A stretch of DNA of 64,000 nt from Lactarius indigo. Its lineage: Eukaryota > Basidiomycota > Agaricomycetes > Russulales > Russulaceae. The DNA lies in assembly GCA_025766275.1 (NCBI GenBank), contig JAFKAC010000004.1, positions 1,240,001-1,304,000 on the forward strand, given 5' to 3'. How positions within the stretch are numbered: the stretch's first letter is position 1; each line of letters starts with the position of its first letter. Both the position numbers and the translations under genes were made by a program. A model generated the notes under the pieces. It was not told the origin of the DNA. It saw only the letters and a list, made by a program, of their open reading frames with translations, and searched no databases. This document shows, piece by piece, positions 47,410-57,119 of the stretch.

Positions 47410-48090
47410 GATGGCGCCAGCCCCGTGGTGTGACGACCGCGACCACCATCACCACGACCACCACCGCAACCACGACCAAAGCCGCAACCATGACCACCAC
47501 CGCGACGACCGCGACGACGACCACCACCACTGCAGCGACCGCGACCACCACGGCGACCACCACCACAACCGCGGCGACCGTGACGACGACCGTGACGACG
47601 ACCACCACCACCGCGACCACCATCGCGACGACCACCACCACCGCGACAACCGCGACGACAACCGCGACGACGACCACCACCACTGCAGCGACCGCGACCA
47701 CCACAGCGACCACCACCACGACCGCGGCGACCACGACGACGACCGCGACCACCACCACCACCACTGCAGCGACCGCGACCACCACAGCGACCACCACCAC
47801 GACCGCGGCGACCACGACGACGACCGCGACCACCACCACCACCACTGCAGCGACCGCGACCACCACAGCGACCACCACCACGACCGCGGCAACCACGACG
47901 ACGACCGCGACCACCACCACCACCACTGCAGCGACCGCGACCACCACAGCGACCACCACCACGACCGCGGTGACCACGACGACAACCGCGACCACCACCA
48001 CCACCACTGCAGCGACCGCGACCACGACCGCGATCACCACAACGACTGCAGCGACCGTGACGACGACAGCGATGACGATGGCGAGGCAGT
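47410..48090. repeat. 81-bp minisatellite in hAT-2
   Basis: A PstI-like CTGCAG word recurs at exactly 81-bp spacing (47683, 47764, 47845, 47926, 48007). Each unit is itself built from GAC, CAC and ACC triplets; a less regular version extends left to about 47410. Because 81 is a multiple of three and stops are absent, long frames are open on both strands (Val/Ala, Thr/Ala, His/Asp, Trp/Ser and Arg/Gly types). They are explained by the repeat and I do not call them genes. The tract lies between the transposase start and the right end of the element. Confidence 0.9.
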
Positions 48091-48515
48091 TTCGATTCCC
48101 CGGGCAGTAGATAGACATAAAATATATTCTCTGTACTATGTAGTCTACTCCAATACATATGTTTTATCTTTATTTTTTGTCAGAGTTTGCGCAAGGTCGT
48201 CTGAGGAGACACCAAGAAAGAGAGCCTACCCAGTTTTCTTCTGAGAGCCTCAGCGGACAGCGGACACGCATATTGAGCAAATATATTTCCATTTTTGGTC
48301 AGCTCGTTCCTGGCTCAGCCAGACAGAAACCGTTCTCGCCCACTCACGCGTACTCACGAGCCGGGCGAGCCCTGCCCAATCTAATCATTCCCAATCGAGC
48401 CTGGCTCAGCCCAGCTCAGCCAGCTCGCGAGCCGAGCTGAGCCAATTTTGGTCATGAGCCGATGTGTCAGCTTGGCTCGGCTCAAAACAGCTCAGCTTGG
48501 CTGGCTCAGCCGATT

Positions 48516-48538
48516 TGAGCCGAGCCACGGCAACACTA
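48516..48538 (-). repeat. hAT-2 right terminal inverted repeat
   Basis: Exact inverse of 34318-34340. It joins directly to Gypsy-B reverse transcriptase sequence at 48539. Confidence 0.88.
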
Positions 48539-48539
48539 G

Positions 48540-51500
48540 GTGGAGGTATAACAATATACACATCAAGGAAGGAGATGAAGAGAAAGCGGCATTTAAAACA
48601 CGATACGGACTATTCGAGCCTACAGTGATGTTTTTTGGCCTAACCAACTCCCCTGCAATGTTCCAGACCATGATGAACTTCATATTTAGGGACATCATGG
48701 CAAAACATGAAGCACGAGGGACGGTCATCAGAGTCTACATGGATGACATTGGCATCGCTACCGGCCTCAAGCATTCACTAAGCGATCACATTGAAGCGGT
48801 CAAAGACGTCCTCCACGTATCCGTGGAGCACAATCTCTATTACAAACTCGAAAAATGCCTCTTCCACTCCCCACGCATGGATTACCTGGGGTAATCCTTG
48901 AAAAGGGGGTGACATGCATGGATCCTGTCAAAGTTTCTGGCATCAAGGACTGGCCTATGCCAACCAAAGTTAAGGACGTCCACTCTTTTCTTGGATTTTG
49001 CAATTTTTATTGACCTTTTATACAAGGATTCGCAACCAAAGCACGACCACTTAACAAACTCACACGAAAAGACACCAAATGGCATTGGGGAACCAAAGAA
49101 GAAAAGGCGTTTCAAGACCTCAAAACCCTCATCACCAGTGAACCTGTCCTAGCGCACCCCGATCTCACTCAACAATTTGAGTTGGAAGTCGATGCGTTGG
49201 GTTTTGCAACTGGAGCGGTCCTCCTTCAGCGCAAAGGAGATGGCAAACGACACCCCATTGGCTATTACTCATCCACCCTCAATGAAGCAGAACGGAATTA
49301 TGACATCTACAACCTTGAACTCCTGGCGATTGTCAAAACTTTCCACCATTGGAGGCCTCTCTTAGCAGGCTCCCCTCACAAGGTCAAGGTCTTCTCTGAC
49401 CATCTCAACCTACAATACTGGAAGTCACTGCAGAAGATTAGCAGACGTGTTGCCAGGGAAGTACTTGAACTCTCTGAGTATGACTTCGAAATTCACCACA
49501 TCAAAGGAACTTCCAACGGACGCGCCGACGCACTGTCATGAAGACCAGACTACGACCAAGGGGAACATGACAACGAAGGGATAACGGTGCTACCAGAAAG
49601 TGTCTTCATACATGCCAACATTCTGGAAGAACCACGAAATCCCCATGGGAGACTGGAGATTCTACCAGTAGAAATGACTCCTGAGCACCCCATTTACGAA
49701 CAGGACATAGCTAAGTTGAAGCCTTGGGTTGACGTGCATAAACTAAAAGACATTGAGGGGACATGGTATAAAGATGGACATCGAGTGGTCACCAGCGGCA
49801 TCCATGACAAACGCACCATTATTGCAGCCCATCACAACTCTCCTGTATATGGTCATCCAGGCATTAAACACACCCTCCAACTGACAGAACGACACTACTG
49901 GTGGCCACAGATGAAAAACGACGTCACGGATTACATAAAGGGATGCGCGGAATGCCAACGACACAAAGTCAATCTCTGTCCCATCCGAGTGCCCCTGCAA
50001 CCCATCTATCCCAAACCAGAAGCCTTGCCGTTTGAGACTATTGCAGTGGACTTTATCACCAAACTCCCCACATCCCATGGCTACGACTCCATTCTAACTG
50101 TAACAGATCACAACTGCACCAAAGCTGCCATCTTCATCCCTTGTCATGAAGAAATAACCACTGAAGGAACAGCCGCTCTGTATGTATCCCACGTCTTTCC
50201 ACGATTTGGACTCCCTTCGCGTGTTATCAGCGATCGAGACCCACGTTTTGCATCCAAGTTTATGTGAGAGATATGCAAGATCCTTGGCATCAGCCAAAAT
50301 ATCTCGACCACTTATCACCCCAGGACCGATGGCCAATCGGAACGAACAAATCAGTGGCTGGAACAATACCTCCGCTTTTGGGTAAATGAGCGACAGGACG
50401 ATTGGGTCCGATATCTACCAATGGCAGAATTCATGCACAATAACTGGCCAAATGAGACCACGTGGGAGTCCCCCTTCTTCCTCTTATCAGGGTACAACCC
50501 TCGCGCTGATTGGACCAATAGGCCATCCCCTATCCCACAGGTGTCGCTAAGGCTAGATCAATTCAAACAGGCACGGCAGCATGCCTTCTCCTGTATGTTC
50601 AGGGTGCAGAAGTCATGGGTCAAACACAAAGATATGCCCAAGTTCAAAGAAGGGGATCTTGTGTGGCTTGAAGGGCGCCACCTATGTACACATCAGCCAA
50701 CTGCAAAATTAGCTGCAAAATGGCATGGACCATTTAAGGTCATCCAGGTGATGTCCCCTGTCAATTATTGCCTCGAACTTCCCACACAGTGGAGCATCCA
50801 CGACATCTTCCACATAGACCTTCTCACGCCTTATCGCGAGACACCCACGCACAGACCAAACTACCAGTGCCCACCACCAGATTTGGTAGATAACGAAGAA
50901 GAATACAAGGTCGAGAAGATTCTAGACTCTCGGCAATTTGGCCAAAGATGTTGGCTCCAGTACCTTGTCAAATGGAAGGGCTATCCAGACTCAGACAATC
51001 AATGGGTTGATAAGGATGATGTCTTTGCCGACCAAGCCGTTCGGGACTTCAAAACTTCGAACCCCAACCAAGAAGTACATATAAGGGCTGCGCGATGTTG
51101 TGCTAAGTCTCCATCCCCTCTTCCTGACTTCCATCCTCTCATGACTACTCCTACCAATGCCTCCACACCAAACTCCACACTCGTCGAACACCTTGTGAGG
51201 GGTGCGGTGGCCTGTAACACGCTACACACCTTCAGAGCTCCTGAAGACGTCCCTGACAAAGAGGGGCTTATCACCCAGCAAGAGTGGGACGCCATCCAGA
51301 GACGATTCCCCTTACCTACCAGAGGGGTCCTCACCAACGACACCACCCCCACTTACAACCTTATCGACCCCGACACCAGCCGACAATTCAACACCACCCC
51401 CATCACTGCTGAAGAACTCGCCACCCTTCGAGCGGCTCTCCCAAGTGCTGACGAGCATGGAGTTGCTCCGAGCATGGGAGATGCAGTGGAAGGAGACAGC

Positions 51501-52283
51501 ACGCAAATGGCAGGACGAGCAACTGCACCTAGTGGAGATGCGGAGGAAGGCAAGGAAGGCGAGGCAGAAGTACTGGAGGACGATAATGCTATCTATGACA
51601 ATAGCGATCAATACCCAGCGAGACACTCTTTCCTCAGAACACAAAGCCACACTGACGATCCCGATGCCACCCCTTATATCGTCTACACCAACGGAGACCC
51701 CATGTACTGAGGAGATATCTGAGTCTTCCGAGTGGTGCCCCACGAGCCCAGATCTCCCAAAGATGATCCCGCCTCCCTCTTGGCACCAGAAGGGTTCCAG
51801 TGCAATAGAGGACCCAATTCAATTCCCTTCAAGGTCAAGCTCCCTGGAGGGCGAGTTGTAGAGGCCGACCATGTGCAAGTGGTCATGTGCAGCAACCCGT
51901 TTGTGCTGGGGTTGGTGAGTGGGTCGCCATATGTCTATGGCCAGCCCCTGTACGCCAAACCGCACCGCCCTCACGATGACTGGGCCTTCATCGCCCATGA
52001 AGACCTTGTTATGATCAAGGAAGGAAACACTACGGACCGCACCCTCGAGAAGATAGGGGATGAATCTCTCACGGCTGAGATTCACCGCTACCGAGCAGCT
52101 GCATTCCATGAGGATCAGTTGCTGGCACGTATGCAGGAGATTCGACTTCAGCTGGCAAACGTCACACAAGATAAGTTGGACTCCATCTATAGGTTGGAGA
52201 GGGCTAACACCTTCTGGTGGATCAAGGAGGTGCAGAAGAATTGGCCGCTGTTGGCTTTCATGCGAGGTGGGCCTCGCATTTGA
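48540..52283 (+). pseudogene. pol: Gypsy-B pol remnant (RT, RNase H, integrase, chromodomain, C-terminal extension)
   Basis: Begins in the RT at the RWRYNNIHIKEG block and ends at TGA 52281. Domains follow the order of Gypsy-A: RT site YMDDIG, RNase H, integrase finger and DDE blocks, chromodomain YLVKWKGYPDSDNQW. Damage: a one-base loss in a G run near 48885-48893 ends the frame after MDYLG. In-frame TGA codons at 49011, 49539, 50265 and 51708 stand where relatives have Arg. At least 49539 and 51708 are CGA in Gypsy-A or Gypsy-C, so they are simple CpG-to-TpG changes. Confidence 0.92.
51157..51861 (+). pseudogene. Gypsy-B ORF3 remnant (overprinted +1 frame)
   Basis: The ATG at 51157 is at the position of the ORF3 starts in A and C, but a TGA at about 51196 closes the frame after 13 codons. 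It is open again from 51202 to the stop at 51861. It contains the conserved helix (WKETARKWQDEQLH) and the C-terminal SAIEDPIQF block. It is a decaying copy in an element whose pol is also decayed. Confidence 0.5.
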
Positions 52284-52291
52284 AAAGGGGG
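52282..52291 (+). other. Gypsy-B polypurine tract
   Basis: GAAAAGGGGG followed by TAA and the LTR start TGTTAC at 52295. Same as in A and D. Confidence 0.75.
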
Positions 52292-52294
52292 TAA

Positions 52295-52733
52295 TGTTAC
52301 AAACTCTGGCTCATGACCGGTTATGACTACGGTCCAGTATTGATATTAGTCATGGACTCTTACATCGTATCAGTCAGCATCATAGTTGCATGTGATTGTG
52401 ACTCATGTATGACTCATTTCTAGGATAGCTGTACTAGGGTTCGAGCTAGTTACGCTATTGGTTTCTTACTGTTCCAGTGGCACTTTAAAGCCTGCGTGTA
52501 TCTGTATAAGTAGCTGTCTTAGAAGACCAAGAGTCCCCATCTTGGTCTTCTTCAATCCACCACTTGACTTGTCTCCTAACTGCCTTAGTCTCGGACTAAG
52601 AGTGCTCCCACTACTATTCACGAAGGAATAGTACTTCTTCATCTTTTGCTGCAGCGTGTGCCAGTGTGCCCCTGTTCAGCTTATGTTGGGTTGATCCAAG
52701 TCCCCATTTGCCTAAGTCTTCACTAAGTTGTGT
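52295..52733 (+). repeat. Gypsy-B 3' LTR, truncated
   Basis: Aligns with the Gypsy-A LTR from TGTTAC onward and stops aligning after CTAAGTTG. TATAAGTA lies at 52505-52512 and ATCTTGGTCTT at 52539-52549, 34 nt apart. The right boundary is approximate. Confidence 0.82.
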
Positions 52734-54560
52734 CGCAAAATTCCAGACCGCCTTATAATCGGTCCGACTTATAATTGCCCTTTTAAGGTGAATTATAAAG
52801 TGTTTTTGGCTTATATAAAGGTTTTAAAAACAAATTAGAAGGCGTTATTTGTAATTATAAAATATTACAAGAAAGGTCTATTATTATATACAATTATAAG
52901 GGAACGTCACATGATTACAACGTGTTTACCAGCATGTCCCGCTCCACCTGCGACCACTGCTGGCGTCAAGATAGCATATATTCGATAAAAAAAAAAAAAT
53001 GAGAAATTTTGCAAGTAAGGGAGCATGTATGTCGGCACTGTGTTTGGGGGCGTTGTTACGTGTACGCAAACGCTCGAAACAACACTGCGTGCGGCACTCG
53101 AACATCTGAATCCATTGACAACTATCCATCATCATCATGCATCCGACTACTTCCAACAAACAAAAGAACTGTCACGGACGCTTTATTTTTGCCTTTTCTG
53201 TATTTTTACAGATTTATTTGGTGAAGGTACAAGTCTCCAACATTGTGCTCAAACATCCAAGTCCTTATCATTAGATATGATAAGATGGTTAGTCACGTGA
53301 TGCCAACATGTGCACCCATAAGCACGTGACCCTGGGATAGTAACTCCTTTATGAGATGTTACCCCTTTAGGTCACCTTCCTCATTAGTACGATAGTTTCT
53401 CATTGGACGATAAGCAGGGAACATTCTAGATAGTTCTAGACTACGTTATCATAGGGTTGTGACTCATAGATAAGGACACGTCATTGTTCTGTCAGCATTA
53501 ATGACTGTGCATCAGTCAGCACAATAGATAACGCTATTATTAGATACGACGTGTCAGCATCTGACTCATTACTATTACATGCACCTTTCGTAACAAGGTT
53601 CAGTAGTAATTTGATCTCAGCCATAGCAGTGTATATAAACCCTCATGTAGCATCCTGAGTGGAACCAACTTGTCCTCTTGGTTCTCCACTCAGGTGTGTA
53701 TCTCCCTTGTACTTCCCTTACTTCTCCAATGTTGAACTTGTCCTCTTGGTTCTCCACTCAGCGTGCCATTGTGTGATCACCTTGCCTTTGACCTTGTATA
53801 AAGGTCTCACGTGTGCATACTCTCCGCAGTGACTGTACGTTCGGCGCGTAACTTGTCTCCGCACTAGGCTTGGGTGTGCACCAGTTCAGTTCACTTACCC
53901 CTTTTCTTGGTCTAGTTGTCGCGATAAGTCATACTGCTACAAGAACGACCAGAATCCGACCAACCCACAGAAGTGTGTCAAGCCTGACATCGGTAAGTAC
54001 CCTTTGGCAGGGAGGGGATGCAGCTAAAAAAAAAAAAACGTACACTTAGAGTCTGGCCAAGTCGTCGATGCTGCCGTCGCGGCCGCCATCTTCCCCTGCC
54101 CCTTCCATTGTCGTCGTTGCCCCCTCGCCGCTGCCTGACGATCCTTGTGGGTGTTCATTTTGCGTTCGCAACCGTTTGCAGTACTGAAAAAAAAACAATG
54201 TGAGTCTCCCTGTGCTGACATTGATATCTGGTTTTGATGTAGTCCTTGCGCGATTGTTGGTGCACTATCAGTCAACCAAGCGTTTGACCTACATATGCAG
54301 CGCTTGCGGGGGTCCAGAGGGGGCTGAAGGTGTGAGGTGGGGCTGATTTAGTAGGAACATATTATGTCTATAAACTTGAATCGTTGGCACAGAATACGCA
54401 CGCGTTTACACCCTTATGCGCTTTCCGACTCCGGAGGGCAGGGAGTGGGGTGAACCTGTGCGATGCGTATTCTGGGTGTGTGTCATGCAGCCTTTGGGCA
54501 CGTTGAGCACGGTGATGGTCAGCAAGGACCCCCGTTTGCAATAGATGCCAGCAGGCGCAA
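52734..54560. other. Region between Gypsy-B and Gypsy-C; probable old repeat remnants
   Basis: AT-rich at first, with TTATAA words (52750-52860), then an LTR-like promoter stretch (53590-53800, listed separately). 54000-54300 has short introns or poly-A tracts without a recognisable protein. The last bases before Gypsy-C are its CGCAA target duplication (54556-54560). No gene is supported. Confidence 0.45.
53632..53761 (+). promoter_or_regulatory. LTR-like promoter with TATA box and duplicated leader motif
   Basis: TATATAAA at 53632 is followed about 35 nt later by a 27-bp word (AACTTGTCCTCTTGGTTCTC and seven more bases) that is repeated exactly at 53735-53761. The first copy forms a hairpin with CTGAGTGGAACCAA upstream of it. 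The layout resembles the start region of the Gypsy LTRs here but the sequence is different. It could be a solo LTR of another family; I found no convincing LTR ends. Confidence 0.35.
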
Positions 54561-55033
54561 TGTTACGTTTCAGCTCATACCCTTACTGTACCGGTTGCAA
54601 CTACGGCGGTAAGGTAGATTAGTTGTGGACTTATGATAGGCGATTACGAGTACGATAGGGGATTGCGCACTGATTGCTGACTGAGGACTACGCCGCTAAT
54701 ACTAGTAGTAGTAGTATTAGGGTTTGAGCTACTTACGCGACACGTTGGACGCTACATTACCGTGACTCATAGCAGCGCTTGAAAGCCTGCTCAATATGTA
54801 TTTAAGCTACCTTGTGAAGACCAAGATACGCCATCTTGGTCTTCTTGAATCGTCACTTGTTTCCCTCTCCTCTCTTCTTCTATCTTCTGCTCTCTTCTAT
54901 CGCCTCTTTCAAGTAGTGCACCTTCGAGTGTTCACCATTACCTACGCTTGGACCTTCGCGTCTTCAAGAGATCTGCTAAGTTGTTACCGCTTCTATAGAG
55001 CTCAAGTCGAGCTAACGTTGTGACGACGTTACA
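54561..55033 (+). repeat. Gypsy-C 5' LTR
   Basis: 473 bp, TGTTAC to GTTACA; one difference from the 3' copy, a C-to-T change at a CpG. Confidence 0.95.
54799..54843 (+). promoter_or_regulatory. Gypsy-C LTR promoter and presumed start site
   Basis: TATTTAAG at 54799-54806 and ATCTTGGTCTT at 54833-54843, starting 34 nt downstream of the first TATA base. The 11-mer pairs with AAGACCAAGAT both just upstream (hairpin) and at the primer site (55036-55046). Confidence 0.6.
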
Positions 55034-55035
55034 TT

Positions 55036-55046
55036 AAGACCAAGAT
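55036..55046 (+). other. Gypsy-C primer-binding site, self-priming type
   Basis: AAGACCAAGAT, 2 nt after the 5' LTR, exact reverse complement of 54833-54843. Spacing and sequence are as in Gypsy-A. Confidence 0.7.
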
Positions 55047-55052
55047 TCCACC

Positions 55053-57119
55053 GTGGCCGTAACAACAAGAGACCAGTGGACGAACTTCCGTCCATATTCG
55101 CTCCCAAGAAGAGGAGAACGTAACGTCCCCACGCGCTTTCTACAAGCTGCTAGTTGGAGGGAAAGACAAGAAGAAACCGGATACTTTGTGGAGTTCAACG
55201 GACCTAGTAGGTTCCGACCAGTTGAGTTCAACTTCGATCACTTGTGTTGGACGGAGATTGCGTGGAATCCCATAGATTCCCAGTGGGACGTCATACGACC
55301 AGCAGGACCTAGATACCAGTGCGACATCGACGCTCGAGAACTCAACAGCCGAGCAGATTGGGGTCCCATCGACGGGCAAGTACGAGAACATTCCACTGGA
55401 GAAGTAATATCAGAAGAGGAGGAACAAAGCCAAGACGAGAGTGAAGGACGAGAGCCAGGTCAAACGGAAACTAGCGGAGGAGCGATACAAGATCTCCTCA
55501 TCGAACGAGCTGAGTCCGCACACATTACCGAGCCAGAGCCAATTCACGTCCACTCACCAGCCATTATGGCGACCATAACAAGAGCCATGGAAGAAGTCGC
55601 GATTGAAGAAACGCACGCAATACAAGAAGAAGCACGGGAAATCCTCATGCCCATTAACCCTGAAACCGGCGTACGAATGACCGCCGACGACGCAGCCATC
55701 TTCCGAGCTATAGGGTCAAATCGAGGAGACCCCCCATCCGAACGACGACCCGCACTAGACCTCCCACCGGGAATAGGAGGACCGGGCGGAGACCCGCCAC
55801 TGCCACCAGGAGGGGGGATCCCGTTTGACCTACGAAGAACCGAACCACCAAGAATGCCACCCGGGGGACTGCCAGGAGGTGGAGGAGGAGATGGTGGCGG
55901 AGGAGGAGGGGGTAGAGATGCCGGAGGAGGAGGACATCATAACGAAAAACTAACCGGCGAGCCACCTTCCATTTTTGACGGAGACAGACTCAAAGTAGAC
56001 CAATTCCTGACGCAGTGGCATGTCTATTGGGGCATGAACTTGGACGCCCCTATCATGCGCAACGACTACAGAAGAAGCCTTCTGTTTCTTTCCTACATCA
56101 AAGGCGGAGCAGTCAGCGAATGGGTCCTATCCTTCCTGAACTGGCTCAACAGGCAGATACAACGGGGAATAAGTCCCTACACTCGCGACCTATGGAACGC
56201 CGTGGCCGATGGATTCAGCCAAAGGTTCGAAAACACGTTAGAAAGAGAACAAGCCCAAGCCATACTGCGGAAAGGTTACAAAATGACGGGAGAAGACATT
56301 GACAAGTATGTCAATGACTTTGAACAGCTCGCACGAAAAGCTCACTACCGCCTCAATGAACCCCAAACCATCGACCTCTTCACGTCGGGTCTACCCAAGG
56401 AACTGTTCAAGAACGCGTTTCAGTTCGACGACCCTGTCACATTCGACGACTGGAAAAGGGCCGTCCTCAAGCGGCAAAAGAACTATATCCACCTCAAGGC
56501 GCGACTCAATGAATACAAAAATACGACAACGCAACCAAAGAAGCAAGGCGGCAATGCGGGATGGACACTCCCACAAAACCTGCCACAAACCAACCCGTGG
56601 GCAATGGACACCTCGGCTGACCGCGCAAAGGTGAGGCTTGCGGGGTCCGAAGACATCGATTTCAACAAACTGCCACATCGCAACTGGCCTACGCCACCGT
56701 TCCCGCCAAGAGGAGGACCGGGAGCTAGAGGACGAGGGAGAGGAGGATCTCGAAGGGACTTAAGGAATGTCCTCTGTTATAACTGTCACGCTCCCGGCCA
56801 CCTCTCACGAAATTGCCCATATCTGCATACGCAGCAACAGTGGCAGGCTACCCCATCCAGTAGCCGTATGACCGAGACCGCGGGATATCCTCAAGGACCC
56901 GTCTCACAGTACACGCCATCACAATACGCGCCGTCGCTGCCCGGGTATATGTCGCCGGCGCCAAGCGTAACGCCCGCACCCCAGATCAACGCGGCAAGCA
57001 CAAAAACAGCGGGAGAACAGGCCAGAGAATGGCTCACACAGGTAGCCAACAGCACGGATGAGGTAAAAGATCTTATACTTCAGGATCTATGGGGAAAAGA
57101 GGGTTTTCGGGACGCCTGA
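55053..57119 (+). CDS. gag: Gypsy-C gag (probable GTG start)
   Basis: 688 codons from GTG 55053 to TGA 57117. The frame is closed by TAA at 55035, inside the primer site, and the first ATG is at 55566. The 171 codons before it are conserved with Gypsy-A mainly by third-base changes, so translation must begin upstream without a local ATG. GTG 55053 lies in TTCCACCGTGGCC, an optimal Kozak context except for the first base, and its homologue in Gypsy-A is also GTG. Later parts are a Gly/Pro-rich linker, a capsid-like region (QWHVYWGMN to FTSGLPKELF, about residues 315-460) and a CCHC knuckle (CYNCHAPGHLSRNC). It ends LWGKEGFRDA, overlapping pol. Confidence 0.87.
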   Translation: MAVTTRDQWTNFRPYSLPRRGERNVPTRFLQAASWRERQEETGYFVEFNGPSRFRPVEFNFDHLCWTEIAWNPIDSQWDVIRPAGPRYQCDIDARELNSRADWGPIDGQVREHSTGEVISEEEEQSQDESEGREPGQTETSGGAIQDLLIERAESAHITEPEPIHVHSPAIMATITRAMEEVAIEETHAIQEEAREILMPINPETGVRMTADDAAIFRAIGSNRGDPPSERRPALDLPPGIGGPGGDPPLPPGGGIPFDLRRTEPPRMPPGGLPGGGGGDGGGGGGGRDAGGGGHHNEKLTGEPPSIFDGDRLKVDQFLTQWHVYWGMNLDAPIMRNDYRRSLLFLSYIKGGAVSEWVLSFLNWLNRQIQRGISPYTRDLWNAVADGFSQRFENTLEREQAQAILRKGYKMTGEDIDKYVNDFEQLARKAHYRLNEPQTIDLFTSGLPKELFKNAFQFDDPVTFDDWKRAVLKRQKNYIHLKARLNEYKNTTTQPKKQGGNAGWTLPQNLPQTNPWAMDTSADRAKVRLAGSEDIDFNKLPHRNWPTPPFPPRGGPGARGRGRGGSRRDLRNVLCYNCHAPGHLSRNCPYLHTQQQWQATPSSSRMTETAGYPQGPVSQYTPSQYAPSLPGYMSPAPSVTPAPQINAASTKTAGEQAREWLTQVANSTDEVKDLILQDLWGKEGFRDA
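57092..57107 (+). promoter_or_regulatory. Putative -1 ribosomal frameshift signal, Gypsy-C
   Basis: Two in-phase slippery heptamers, G GGA AAA (57092-57098) and G GGT TTT (57101-57107), lie just before the gag stop at 57117. A possible stem-loop (GCCTGAACCC with GGGTGAGGGC) starts 6 nt after the second. Only GGGTTTT is shared with Gypsy-A, so it is the better candidate. Confidence 0.6.

Larger units (their letters stand above)
34318..48538 (-). mobile_element. hAT-2: second hAT transposon, with Gypsy-A nested inside; probably chimeric
   Basis: Both ends carry the 23-bp inverted repeat TAGTGTTGCCGTGGCTCGGC plus TCA. Removing Gypsy-A and one copy of its 5-bp duplication leaves about 6.4 kb with one hAT transposase gene. 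Subterminal zones are full of AGCT-centred words related to GGCTCAGC on both sides. The outer flanks do not match as a target duplication: CCTATAGG lies on the left (34310-34317) and GGTGGAGG on the right (48539-48546). The left flank is the giant-gene upstream region, the right flank is the interior of a Gypsy reverse transcriptase. Two different insertions of the same element therefore appear joined. Confidence 0.85.
48539..52733 (+). mobile_element. Gypsy-B: 5'-truncated, decayed Ty3/Gypsy chromovirus
   Basis: Close relative of Gypsy-A on the plus strand. It lacks the 5' LTR, gag, protease and the first part of RT, cut exactly at the hAT-2 end. It retains RT to C-terminal extension, the polypurine tract (52282-52291) and a 3' LTR that is itself cut about 55 bp before its expected end. 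Confidence 0.92.

Noticed and set aside
47683..48012. Regularly spaced repeats that might suggest a CRISPR array.
   Set aside because: The whole 81-bp unit is repeated, with no unique spacers, and the genome is eukaryotic.
47208..48244. Several ORFs of about 180-420 codons on both strands (poly-Thr/Ala, Val/Ala, His/Asp, Arg/Gly and Trp/Ser types).
   Set aside because: They are created by the 81-bp GAC/CAC repeat, which lacks stop codons in any frame. Every frame is open equally, and there is no sign of selection on one of them.
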